In this document: piece by piece, positions 11,459-21,962 of the stretch | Position numbering within the stretch: position 1 is the first letter of the stretch | Layout of the letters: each line of letters starts with the position of its first letter | Assembly (NCBI GenBank): GCA_002270565.1 | Contig: NQMI01000094.1 | Location: 62,001-126,000, forward strand | From: Stenocarpella maydis | Lineage: Eukaryota > Ascomycota > Sordariomycetes > Diaporthales > Diaporthaceae | Length of the DNA: 64,000 bases | Direction of reading: 5' to 3' | Position numbers and translations under genes: made by a program | The notes under the pieces: generated by a model | Told to the model about the DNA's origin: nothing | Seen by the model: the letters and a program-made list of their open reading frames with translations, nothing else | Databases searched by the model: none

Positions 11459-12104
11459 ATACGCCAAAGACACTGCCAAGCACCCGAGTGTAGAACATTT
11501 TCAGATATCGCAAAGTTTTGGAAGCTATTAATTCAGGCCGTTAATTTTCAATGAGATTGGCCTCTCTGTGGCTGTGCTAACTTTCCAGTCACTTGATATT
11601 GGACCTATGGATGGGACGTGGATTACAGGAATACCTCCTACTTGAGTAGGTAGGGAAATGAATATAGCTCGGGAGTTCGCAACTGCGAGGATGGGGTAAG
11701 TGCTGCCACCACATTTCTAATGCATACTTGATCGGAAATTTTGGCAATCTTGATCCTTCTACTAATCCTGACGAAACCGTCTTGGGACACGTCAGATTAT
11801 TGGATGCACAAGTCGTACCTATCTTCAGGATTCTGTAAGCGGTGGGCCGCGGATAATCCACGGTTCGCCGCCCAACGGTCTGGATGGGAGAGACCCGTGG
11901 TGTATGTAGGTAGAGAGGAGCAACAGCTTTCAGGAAATATAAAGACAGCCCTTCTACTGACCAAGACACCGTATCTCTTGCCGCATTCTTTAGCAGGATT
12001 CTCAAAAAGCTTTTATCCTTACTATCCTTAGTTATTTGCGAGAAACACTCGTCACCTAGGAATCCAAGGTCTACACATATACATCTACTTGAGAATCTGG
12101 CATC
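11459..12104. other. Intergenic region upstream of the MDR oxidoreductase
   Basis: About 650 nt without a supported gene. A TATAAAG at 11938-11944 lies about 165 nt before the oxidoreductase ATG and is followed by pyrimidine-rich sequence, a plausible core promoter. Confidence 0.5.
11938..11944 (+). promoter_or_regulatory. TATA-like element of the MDR oxidoreductase gene
   Basis: TATAAAG is in the right orientation 161-167 nt upstream of the ATG at 12105. The spacing is plausible for a fungal promoter with a ~100-nt leader. There is no other support. Confidence 0.3.
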
Positions 12105-13046
12105 ATGCACGCAGCCGTTGTCACAGAATTCGGCCAGGCCCCAAAATATACCACCGTCCCTGGCCTACCACCTCCATCGCCCGAGCAGCTCCGCCTGCGC
12201 GTCCTCGCCGCCGGCGTGCCCAACGTCGCCAGGATGATAGCAGCGGGCCAGCACTTCATAACCGCCTCCCTCCCGTATATCCCCGGAGTTGACGGTGTCG
12301 GTGTCGACGATTCCGCCAGCCCGCCGCAGAAGTACTACTTCTCCACCCTGCCTGGCAATACGGGATCCCTATCCGAGTCCGTCAATGCCGAGCGCAGGTC
12401 CACGGTTGCCATACCGGCTGGGAGCGATGAGACGGCTGTTGCTGCCCTGGTAAACCCGGCGCAGAGCAGCTGGATGGCCCTCCGGCACCGCACCGGTAGT
12501 TTGCCTCAAGGGTGGTCGGTAGCGATCCTGGGAGCCACAAGCGCGAGCGGCCGGATCGCTGCCGGGGTTGCGAAGGCCCTAGGAGCCGGGCGCATTGTTG
12601 GCATCGCGCGGGGCGAGGAGGCCCTGGCAGAGGTTGACGGTCTGCAGGAGAGGATTGTTTTGGACGGCACCGACCCAGCCAAGACCGACTTCTTGAAGCT
12701 GGGTGGACATGTGGATGTGATCCTGGACTACGTCTACGGGCCGGCCATTCTCGCGCTGTTTTCAGCGCTGAGACCTACGGCAGAGGTTCAATATGTCCAG
12801 ATTGGGGTCCTCAGCGGGGCGGATACTGTGCTTCCTGCTTCCCTGCTAAGAAGCAAGATGATCACCATGAGAGGGGCAGGCCCGGGCTCGTGGACAATGT
12901 CGCAGTTGGCGGAGGAGACCGCGGAATTGCTCCAGGCGGTGGACGGGCTGAAGGCTGATCTGTTGCACACCGTAAGATTGGAGGAAGTGGAAGGTGTGTG
13001 GAACAGCCCTGCTGTGAAAGGGAAGAGGCTTGTTTTCGTGCCTTGA
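12105..13046 (+). CDS. Zinc-free MDR (quinone-reductase-like) oxidoreductase
   Basis: Single exon, 313 aa, beginning MHAAVVTEFGQAPKY, a common N-terminus of medium-chain dehydrogenase/reductase proteins. Residues ~140-175 form the Rossmann dinucleotide-binding segment, with the glycine-rich loop ILGATSASGRIA. The catalytic-zinc motif (GHE and the Cys ligands of true alcohol dehydrogenases) is absent, so quinone-oxidoreductase-like NAD(P)H chemistry is more likely than zinc ADH activity. The usual ~345-aa length is slightly reduced; part of the GroES-like N-terminal domain around residues 60-90 is short. The substrate is unknown and the protein is probably cytosolic. Confidence 0.8.
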   Translation: MHAAVVTEFGQAPKYTTVPGLPPPSPEQLRLRVLAAGVPNVARMIAAGQHFITASLPYIPGVDGVGVDDSASPPQKYYFSTLPGNTGSLSESVNAERRSTVAIPAGSDETAVAALVNPAQSSWMALRHRTGSLPQGWSVAILGATSASGRIAAGVAKALGAGRIVGIARGEEALAEVDGLQERIVLDGTDPAKTDFLKLGGHVDVILDYVYGPAILALFSALRPTAEVQYVQIGVLSGADTVLPASLLRSKMITMRGAGPGSWTMSQLAEETAELLQAVDGLKADLLHTVRLEEVEGVWNSPAVKGKRLVFVP

Positions 13047-14736
13047 GTTGCTATTGCACAAACATGTGGATTGTAGCACAGGTATGCAGTATGGCAGAAG
13101 GGTCTGCTACAATCCATGGACAAATATGGCCCCCACGTCCCTTTCCACGTCTCTTGATTGCTCATAACCGTGTTTTTATTGCACACGAGCCCGTTTGGGT
13201 CCTATGCTGAGACCCGTGGGCGGCTTCTAGCCGGACACTCACATGGCACGACCATATGCGTCCTTTTTAGGCTTAGCCAATGTGAAATATATCCCAGAGT
13301 CAGAATTGGAGGGGAAAGACAAAAAGAAGGCATGATTGTCAAATCCAGACAGAAGCCACCGTGTGAGGCCACAACCACACTCAGAGGTGTGGGTGCATCC
13401 ATTTCTTCTGTTATGCAACAGTGAAGCTACTCCTGCGACTCAACACGTCCGTGTGTGCGGCAGGACCGAAAGACTGTTTACGGACCGGGCTGATCCGTCG
13501 ATGTCTGCAACCTGCTCAGCGGAGGCTCCTGAGAGGAGGTTTCAGGAACATAGGGTATGCAGTGAAGCGGAACAATAAAGGCCTGGTATTGCTATCTATG
13601 GCCATCGATAGACAGGGATGAGGCTTGTTGTGTGACCTGCTTTTGTGAAAACACAACCCGCACCCTCCAAGAATACTTCCTAGTTCTGATGTACATCCGG
13701 CCAGACTCTATCTAAGTCACCCGGGCAGCCACGGGTGGTCAAGTCAATCATGTGCAATAGGTATAAAAGCCATAGGATTCAGTGCACTCACTATAGTATG
13801 GCAAGTTGGTCACAGGGCAAATCAATACTTGTCCATTTCGCGAGCCTTGCGTTCCACGGTGCCGCAACTGTGCTCTGAGCGATGACTGCGGGGCCCGCCC
13901 ACAGGCCATCAAGGCCCAAGGCCGGCATTTTGTTCCATGAGATAGATCCAAGGGGTCCGAGGTCTCCAGAGGTTTCAGTTTGTTGTCCTTTTTGCTGACT
14001 TGGCGCTACGCACGTAGATAGGCGAGCTTCATACCAACTGGCAAGGAGTGACGTATCCAATGGGCCCGAACGCCAGACCCGAGTACGCGGATTGGCTTAT
14101 TGGAATTCTGCAGAGTATGTCATGAGGAAATTGAGGCCTTGCATCATTCCCAGTGTTTTATTGAAAATGTTGGCGGCTCTTGTAAGAGATGCACGCTAAC
14201 ACTTACACATGCGGTGGCTTTACAGCTTTACACCAAAACACAGTCGACGGACCCAGAAAAAACAGCAGAGGTTTGTATTCATCGCTGTATTTGTCCGTCA
14301 TGATCAGACGTCATGAGAATGCCAGGGGATGAAATGGCCGCCGAGTGAACCCTGTTGAGTGCGCATGTGGTGATAGTGAATTTCTCCGCGATTCAACCTC
14401 ATGTGTAGGACAGCGCAGGTCTCATGGGTCATGGCTTCAACCCCCCCCCCCCAGGCATACATAGAATTCCAGCAGCCTTTCATACCTGAGGTCACGAGCA
14501 ATTCGAGGCATTACGGCGTATGCATGTGCTGCTGCGTATTGAAGATAGGCAAAGCGAGTCCAGCCGGAGCTTCGGGAGCCCCGCATTTCGCACCAGCCCC
14601 TTCAAAGGACTGATGCAATCGGCACGCCCTTCGAGTAAGCAGGGCTCAAATCTGCCCTTCCACTCTTCTGATGCTGCTTTTCTGCCGTGCTTATTGACGT
14701 CCCTTGACCCACACGAGTGTCCACGCTCAAACCGCC
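13047..14736. other. Intergenic region with dispersed repeat and poly-C tract
   Basis: 1.7 kb without a supported gene between two plus-strand genes. It contains a copy of a ~50-nt dispersed repeat (13368-13422), a TATAAAA at about 13761 and a run of 12 C at 14441-14452. It includes the promoter of the lipid-kinase-like gene. Confidence 0.6.
13368..13422 (+). repeat. Dispersed double-hairpin repeat, copy 1
   Basis: Shares an almost identical ~50-nt block with 49448-49502: the central 23-nt stretch starting AGAGGTGTGGGTGCATCCAT is identical and the flanks differ at a few positions. Each copy can form two small hairpins, CCACAC/GTGTGG and CTGT/ACAG. It could be the end of a degenerate transposon or a MITE relic. 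Confidence 0.55.
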
Positions 14737-16161
14737 ATGGCCGTCATCATATCAGCCGCCGCAGCGGAGGCGCTGAAGCCTGTCCGTTTGCCGGACGACG
14801 CGGCACTGGTCACATACGATGACGGCCGCGTCACCTGGGCGAGTGAAGCTCAAGCCGAGACGAGGAGCATCGAGGCGGAGGAGATCGTCCTCATCGCAGA
14901 GGTCTCAGGCGGAGGCTATCTCATCCTCACCCTGAGCCAGGAAGAAGGCGACGCGGAGCCCTTTCAGCTGTCTTCGTTCAAGACTCGGGTCCTGCAGCAA
15001 CAACTGCTCGACCGCTTCCTCCTGAAAAGCATTCCGGGGTACCTTTCAGCTGGCGCGAACTCGAGCCTGGACGTGCTTATTTCATCAAGATCTGGGACAG
15101 GCCAGTCCCAGAAATTCTACGACGCGGTGCTGCAGCCTTTCCTGGGAGCATTGGGCCTCACCAGCGACGGAGCATCGGCAGTTGCTAATTCTCCGACTGC
15201 TGGCAAGGTTTACCAGGTGACTGTGACAAAGGATGCAGACAGTGTGAAGGAGTTCTCGCGACAAAGATGGGGTCGTGGCAGACAGTCCGCCGGTGACAGT
15301 GGGACAGTCATCCTGCTCTCTGGCGACGGGGGCGTCGTGGATCTCCTCAACGGAAGCACACAGCCTGCCCAACCAGAGCACCTGCCAACCATCGCCCTCA
15401 TCCCGCTAGGCACTGGGAACGCGCTATTCCACTCCCTCCACAAGCCCCACTACGCCGCGCCCGACAAGCCAGGCCCGTCGCCCCTGGTCCTGGCGCTGCA
15501 GGCCCTCCTGAAGGGCAAGGCCTCCCCGCTGCCGACCTTCGACGCACTGTTCACGCCTGGGTCACATCTGGTCGAGGAGAAGAAAGAACCCACAGGTTCC
15601 GGCCCCACGCCCATCTCCCAGCTCACGGGGGCCATCGTCGCCAGCTACGGGTTCCACTCCCAGCTCGTTTGGGAGTCCGACACGCCCGCTTACCGGAAGC
15701 ACGGCGACAAGCGCTTCGGCATGGTGGCGCAGGAGCTGATCAAGGAGGAGCATGCCTACGCTGCTTCTGTGGAGACTTCGTCCTCCTCTTCAGCTCTGGG
15801 AAACACCACGCGGTTTAACTATATCCTTGCCACCATGGTGTCGAACCTGGAGAAGACATTCACCATCTCCCCAGACAGCCAGCCGCTCGATGGAAAGCTG
15901 AGGCTGGTTCAATTCGGCGATGTGGGCGGGCAGAAGACCATGGAGATCATGATGGCGGCTTACAACAACGGGGCGCACGTGGGGATTGAGGAAGTGGGTT
16001 ATGAGGATGTGGAGTTTGTCGAGGTGACTACACACGAGGAAGAGCCGAGATGGAGGAAGGTCTGTATCGATGGCACGATCGTGGAGGTCCCGCAGGATGG
16101 TTCAATGACTGTCAAGAAGAGCCCACAGGCACGGCTTCAGGTGCTGGTGCTGGGCGCTTGA
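14737..16161 (+). CDS. Diacylglycerol/sphingosine-kinase-like lipid kinase
   Basis: Single exon, 474 aa. The ATG at 14737 (MAVIISAAAAEAL) in context ACCGCCATGG is chosen over an in-frame codon at 14704 that lacks good context. The DAGK catalytic domain is marked by LLSGDGGVVDLLNG (~residues 200-213, equivalent to the ATP-binding GGDGT/SGDG loop) and IPLGTGNALFHSL (~residues 230-243, equivalent to LPxGTGN). SGDG rather than GGDGT is closer to the sphingosine-kinase branch. A C-terminal beta-rich part follows, with the NYILATMVSNLEKTF and MAAYNNG segments. No C1/PH domain, signal peptide or membrane segment is seen. It probably phosphorylates a lipid at the cytosolic membrane face; the substrate is unknown. 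Confidence 0.8.
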   Translation: MAVIISAAAAEALKPVRLPDDAALVTYDDGRVTWASEAQAETRSIEAEEIVLIAEVSGGGYLILTLSQEEGDAEPFQLSSFKTRVLQQQLLDRFLLKSIPGYLSAGANSSLDVLISSRSGTGQSQKFYDAVLQPFLGALGLTSDGASAVANSPTAGKVYQVTVTKDADSVKEFSRQRWGRGRQSAGDSGTVILLSGDGGVVDLLNGSTQPAQPEHLPTIALIPLGTGNALFHSLHKPHYAAPDKPGPSPLVLALQALLKGKASPLPTFDALFTPGSHLVEEKKEPTGSGPTPISQLTGAIVASYGFHSQLVWESDTPAYRKHGDKRFGMVAQELIKEEHAYAASVETSSSSSALGNTTRFNYILATMVSNLEKTFTISPDSQPLDGKLRLVQFGDVGGQKTMEIMMAAYNNGAHVGIEEVGYEDVEFVEVTTHEEEPRWRKVCIDGTIVEVPQDGSMTVKKSPQARLQVLVLGA

Positions 16162-16239
16162 AGATGACGACTTGTGTTCTGGTAATGCTCGAGACAGGGA
16201 GTTGCGTGGCGGAGTTTACTCACTAGGCCCCAGGTACCT

Positions 16240-19057
16240 TTATGACTCCATCAACCTCCTTGCCCTCTTCTCCATGAGGTTTTCAAATTCTTGGACACCA
16301 TTTTCGAGCGTTGTGAGTATGCCGCCCTTCAGCCTACACACGATCCTCCGTCTCGAGCTCTCTTCTTCGTCCTTCTCATCCGACTCACTACCCGGGTCGC
16401 CAATGAGACCCTCTACTGCACCTCTCATAAACCATCTGTCGTGAGATACGACAATCACAGCACCGACCCAGTGATTTAGGGCCTCACGCAACGCGGTCAC
16501 CGTCTCATCTGCAGGATGTTAGTAAGCCACATGCCTGTTGGTGTTTTTTTTTTTTTCTGTTCTTTTCTTTTCTTATTTTTTGCACGGATCAAGCACGGGG
16601 CCAGGGAATCTGTCCAGGTTCTTTTCTTCCAGGCGGGAGGTAGTACTCACAGTCAAGGTGTGTCGTCACCTCGTCCAGCACCAGGCAGTGTGGGCGCTTC
16701 CACAAGATCCGGGCCAACTCGCACCTCACCAGCTGCCCACCGGAGAGCCTGGTCCAGAATTAAGAGTCAACTTTTAAAAGAACCAAGGAAGAAGCTTCAT
16801 TCAAAGACAATGCGGAATGGGCCATGGTGTGGCCATGGCTTTCAAGACATGGGCTCCGGGGAGGAGATTGTTATTCCTAACAGTTTAAAAAGAAAACAAG
16901 GCTCTAGAAGCTGACCTGTGGATGGGAACGTCAGAGGCCAGACGCCCAGGGAGCCCCAGCGAACCCCAACATGCCGCGAAGCTCGCCCTCGTCCAGCTCG
17001 CCCTCAACCTCTCTGGATAACAAGGCCAGGGAGGTGAGCTCGAGCTCGGAGCGCCCCAGCTGCTGGAGCTGCTCGACAGCGTGCTGGCTGTAGTAGCCGA
17101 GCTTCAGCCGCGGGTGTGTCGTCAGGGTCCCCTTGGTAGGCTTCTCCTCGCCGACGAGCAGTTTGATCAGCGTCGACTTGCCGGCACCGTTGAGCCCGAG
17201 GACTCCAACACGGTCTCCCATGCCCACGGTGAGGTTGATGTCTTGCAGAACCGCCCGGGGTGATGCAGTGGTCTTCACTCTTGTGGCGTAGCGGAAAGTC
17301 ACGCCTTCTGCGGAGATGAGCGGTCCTGGGAAACGTAGCTCGGGCGGCTCGGGCAATGCGATTATTGGTGGTCTCTCGTCCTGCGGGATTTCGACCTCAG
17401 CGCGGCTGCTGAAGTGGTAACCTACAAGATCTCTATTGAGTTTAAACCTCCCACCCTTGGCGCTGGTTTCCACGCCCCAGCGGTCATCGAGCTTCTTCTG
17501 TCTCATCTTTGCCTGGCGGACTGAGTATCTGTCAGTCGGTGTTTTGGCCCGTACCATAGAATGGACACCTCGGGAGGTAGCAGTGACAGGCCTGCGCCAC
17601 CGCTATATCTCACGAGATTTCCCTTCAAATCGTCTGACCGGTGTGAGGATGACTTACTTCGATTTTCGTCATCGTTCTTCTTTCCATCCCGCATATTGCG
17701 CTGGATAGTGGCTGAAATATGGGCCTTTTGTTTATCCTTGGCCTCCTTGACTTTTGTGAGATGGAATTTCTTCTCGGTCATGCTGGACTCATACATCTGG
17801 AAGTCGCCATGGAAGTACACGAGGTCCTTGTCCTTGATGATCAGCAGATCTGTGCATAGTGATGTGAAGTCGCGGTCGTGGGACACAAGAATCAGAGTCG
17901 AGGGGTCGGGCAAGTCCTCGAGGGACTCGAGGTACCGCTGGAGCCAGATTATGCCGAGAAGGTCCAGGAAATTTGTCGGCTCATCGAGGATCAGGATGTC
18001 TGTCTCCTGTAAGAGGGCAATGGCCAGTGCTGTTCGCATCTTCCAGCCACCCGAAAGCTCAGACACAGCTTTTGATTTGTATGCCTCCGTAAAATCCAAG
18101 ACCGGCGAGGATTTTGTTGGCTCGTGACTTGATGTCGGCGATCTTTGACGGCTCTACTTGGGCCTCGAGCTCCGAAAGAAGATCTGTGGCCTCTTGGACC
18201 TCAGCTTCCACTGCCTCGTTGGAGATCTCCTCATCCTTCTGCTCTTGTCTGCGCAATAGTTAGTACTCACTGGACCCGGCTGTGAATTGGTTTAGGCGAA
18301 ACTCACAACGCCGCCGATTCTGCTACCGCTTTCTCAAACGCGATGAGTTCCTTGCGGGCCTGGGCTCCTCGAGCGCCACTTCGCAACCTTGCATTTTTAT
18401 CCATGACAAAAAGCTGCTTCTGCAGCCTCTCATGCTTGACTTTTCTCAGTGCCTTCACCGCCGCCAGTCCTTCCGCGCTGTTGACTCCGTCGGCCAGGAT
18501 GGCGATCTCTCGCTCGAGCTCGTCTTTTGCCGTTGCCCTGTCTATGACCTCCCGGAGGACGGTGTTCTCCGCGCCCGGGACCACTGCGTTATTACCTGGA
18601 GCGAAGAAGTCGGCATTGGCATCATCAGTATCGGTCTGCTGCAGCATTGCGACCCGAGTCTGCTCTGGTATTCCAGGGATCAACCGTTCCCCAATAGCCC
18701 TCAGCAGCGTCGACTTTCCAGAACCGTTCCTGCCCACAAGAGAGTACCTTTTGCCGGCCTTGAGTCTCAGCTTGGCATTTGACAGAACTTCGGTTCCATC
18801 GGACTTGGTTGCTCTCGCCTTGCCTTTGCCTCCCGGTGGTTTGGCACCAGGAGGGGCCGCTGAGGCCACAGTGATGTTGAGCCCCTCGATATCCAGCTAG
18901 CCACGGCTCTTAGAATGACATTTGGCATAGATGAAGCTGATGACTTCTTATGTATGGGGCCCACTTTGGGGCATACCTCTCGGTAGTTTGGGCTTTCAAT
19001 ATGAAAGCGTGTCTGTTTGCACGAAACAAGGATCGTCGCCACGGACTCAGCCGCCAT
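16240..19057 (-). pseudogene. ABC-F ATPase with two apparent +1 frameshifts
   Basis: Six exons: 19057-18977, 18896-18307, 18248-17658, 17520-16916, 16748-16651 and 16508-16240. All junctions are GT...AG with consistent phases. Removing one T from TTTT at 18091-18094 (after ILAGLGF) and one T near 16961 (after GMLG) gives a continuous 743-aa protein; as written, both positions shift the frame. Tandem ABC cassettes are clear: GRNGSGKST, LSGGWKMR and ILILDEPTNFLDL, then GLNGAGKST, LSGGQLVR and LVLDEVTTHLD (DEVT instead of DEPT) with VVSHDRWFM. There are no membrane segments. ABC-F proteins act on ribosomes or translation factors; this one resembles a filamentous-fungal type distinct from GCN20/ARB1/EF3. 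It is either a real pseudogene or a gene with sequence errors; both frameshifts lie in conserved blocks. Confidence 0.75.
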
Positions 19058-20247
19058 GGAAGTCGTGGTAAACGAACGGGAAATGCCGGATTTCAAAAGG
19101 ATTTCAAAAGAAACTGACGATACGTTCAGTGTAGCCTTTGTGAGGCCGGCGGGCGCAAGATTAGACAGCAAGTAGGTGCGCGTATTGTCGCGTTTCCAAG
19201 TTATGTGTTCCGGGAAGCTCGTCTTATACCCGAGTCAAGCATGAGGGCGAAACCACATCCCTTCCCGTGTGGACGGGATGGCCACAACACGGCTCCCCCC
19301 GCCCAGACAGGACTACCCCTTTTGGCACGCTCTCCAGTGACAGTGCGGCTGAGAGGGTGTGGGGTAGTGAGTCACACCGAGCGAAGTCCTGGTCGTTCCA
19401 CGGCCGTGCGCCCGTGGAGTGGTCGACTTCAATCAATCTTCTCGGGCCCGTTGACCCCTTGCCGACTCGTTCAGCGGATACACCGATTGGGGTGGTTTCA
19501 GACGTCGAAACAGGCCCTTCGACTTCTCCAGCTTGACTGCCGTCATCAGGGTCCAACCTTGCGAGTGTGATGTTTGCCAGGAATGCTCAGATCAGCTCGA
19601 GCACTTGTCTTATTATGAATCACAGGTTTCCCTTTCAGCGAGCTCATTCCGCGGGATACCAAAAATGGCATGTGTTTTTCTCAGAGCCTGGGAGGGCGGT
19701 GGGGTTCGTGAGCGAGGATATCAAGACGTAGCTAATAGATTAGAGCGTTGGGACTAACGAGCATTCACAAAAGCCATCCGCTGACAATTTGAAAACTTAC
19801 GAACAACTTGGATTGATTATTCATATCTGAGGAGTATCTTCCTCTTTGGACAAGTTCCTATACCGGCTTGACCACGAATCTTTCTAGCCGGTTTAATTCT
19901 ATATACAATGCACTGCAGATCCCGGCCGCAAGGTGTAAGCACATTGGGCAATCATGCTGCTAGCTAGAACCGTGTCTGGCGAGTTTGATAGAAGCCGTAG
20001 TGCTGTGAAGATAACGAGGTCGTGGTAAACTTGAAAGGGGCAATAGAATTACGCAGACAATACCGAAGGCCAAAAACCAGAATAAGTTACATTCCCTTCA
20101 TGCACTGGCCGGATCGCGATGGCGTCGAAGGTTTCTAGAGATTGGCTATACTACCATGGGTCTTGTTCATTTGGCATTAATCCTTGCTCATTCTAGGCTG
20201 ATCCAGGGGATTCCAGCCCGGCTCTGGCTCGCCGGGTTACAACACAG
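19058..20247. other. Intergenic region between ABC-F and peroxidase genes
   Basis: 1.2 kb with no supported gene. Short open frames near 19205-19570 on both strands show no family features and are probably chance. It must include the ABC-F promoter and the peroxidase 3' UTR. Confidence 0.55.
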
Positions 20248-21283
20248 TCAAGGCTTTGCGGTAGCAACCGGCACAGCTGCGATCGTCGACGACATGGCAA
20301 ATAGCTCGTCCGATGTGAGTTCCACGGGCGACTTGGTCCAGCCCAGGTGAGTCGGCAGCCGGTCTCCTTGTACGTGTAAAAACATATTAGCAGTCATACT
20401 CCAAATGGGTCATGGCATCACAGGAAAAAGCTTACGGAAAAAAGAATCAACCCAGTCCCTTCTTGTCTGAGTGGCATTGACGCCTCCGAAGACCAGCATG
20501 TAGATGGCCGGCGCAAGCCCAGCGATGAAGGCGTTTTCTGTGAAGTTCGGGTTCTGGAAATCAAGGTCCGTCAGCGAATGCTTCCACTTGGCTCCAAACC
20601 CGTGGTAAAGTTACGGCCCGGGCTTCCAATCAATCGCAAACAGATGACTTTGATATTTTGACCGGCCCTCGGCTCCTCCAGAGCTGCGGGCTTGATGAGG
20701 AGTAGACCCCATATCTACTCACCGCTGCCATCGCCCTCTGTGTACGATATCGCCTGGACTCCGCAGCAGTTCGAATGGTAATGATGTCGCCCTCAAATTT
20801 GGACGAGCTCTGGTCCCAGGTTTCCTGGTCAAAGTGAATATTGTCGCCAAAGTACAAGTCCTTGCGGGACAGTGAGCCGTCAATCTCGATCTCGTTGTGG
20901 ACATTAGAGTCCTCCAGGTTGAAGGTGGAGCTATTTCCCGTGGTGGAGTGGGCGAGGGTGGTGTCGAGCTCGAACTGGAAGGGTGCGATCTGTAGGTTCA
21001 TCACCTCGAGCATGGCTACGGCGAGTTGGGCCAGGTCGATATTTCTTCCGTCGCGGGGAATGTAGCCTTGGTTGGCCAGACCGTTGAGGCCCGGGCATGG
21101 TGAGCGGCCTTATGCTGTCTTTAGTCTATTTGCCTCCAGAATGGAATTGGCCGGCTTACTGTCGCTGTCGCTGGGAGGAATATACTCATGCGGATCGACT
21201 GAGTATGCGCGACAGCCTATGAGGAGACCACTGAGACCACTGAGACCACCCAGGAGTGGGCTGACGAAGGAGGGGATGTGCAT
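20248..21283 (-). CDS. Secreted family-2 heme-thiolate peroxidase (chloroperoxidase-like)
   Basis: Four exons: 21283-21160, 21108-20723, 20553-20436 and 20366-20248, with introns of 51, 169 and 69 nt; 248 aa. The N-terminus (MHIPSFVSPLLGGLSG...) looks like a signal peptide. SPCPGLNGLANQGYIPRDGR (~residues 43-62) contains the PCP motif, whose Cys is the axial thiolate ligand of the heme. The usual distal motif E-H-D-x-S reads E-I-D-G-S (IEIDGSLSRKD) here, so the His of the canonical Glu-His-Asp set is replaced by Ile. The later segments NPNFTENAFIAGLAP and RLPTHLGW are family-typical. Expected to be a secreted halo-/peroxygenase-type enzyme; the altered distal site may change activity. The frame is intact, although the neighbouring genes are broken. 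Confidence 0.88.
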
Positions 21284-21387
21284 TGTGCGTGATCCGAAGG
21301 TTTTTTTCTTTCTTCTTCTTTAAATGTCGTATCAGTTGCTCAAACTATGGGGCTCAAGCTCCATCCCCTCTTACGCGCAGCAGCATT

Positions 21388-21395
21388 CTTTTATA
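21388..21395 (-). promoter_or_regulatory. TATA box of the peroxidase gene
   Basis: TATAAAAG (minus strand) lies 105-112 nt upstream of the peroxidase ATG. CCCCT/AGGGG (STRE-like) elements flank it at about 21366 and 21400, which would fit stress control. Motif match only. Confidence 0.4.
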
Positions 21396-21463
21396 AGGAA
21401 TCCCCTCCAGGCATGTTTTGGAATCTTTCCCATAAGATGTGATTAGGAGCCTTCATCAGGCAA

Positions 21464-21600
21464 TACGCGCATACGCTCGGGGCTAAAAGATTACGCTTAT
21501 ACGCTCGATGCAGTGGTTGCTGTGGGGTTAGTCTTACACTTATACGCTCGATCTACGGCTGACAAGCTTTATGCGCTGGAATCACGGCTGACGCAGAAAT
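21464..21600. repeat. Imperfect short repeats around CTTATACGCTCGAT
   Basis: The 14-mer CTTATACGCTCGAT occurs at about 21497 and 21539, with a related CATACGCTCGGG at about 21471, and ACGGCTGAC occurs twice just downstream. The copies are spaced about 25-45 nt apart. This is a small decayed tandem array in the upstream region of the peroxidase gene. Confidence 0.45.
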
Positions 21601-21962
21601 AAACTAAGTAGTCTTACCAGCGGTGCCACTTCCACATTGGTTGTTCCTTAGTCTCTTCGGAGGCATTCCAATCCCTTCACCGATGTGGCAGGCTAAGCCA
21701 TTGCAGCAACACTGCCACAATATATCGACCCCCCCTCCCCGTCCGGCTGAGGTATCGGGCATTGCATTATTTCCACATACCGATACGCTGACTCTCTTTC
21801 ATGGAATAGCCCACCCGGCTGTGCCCACTCTCCAGGCCTTTGGTTTGTCTTTGTAAGGACCTCATGCGTAGAAGGTGGCGGAAACAAGCTTCGGGTCCCG
21901 AGAAAGCCCATCTCGGACTGTGCCCACGCAAGCCTGCATTGGCTCACGCAGCACCACCTTGG

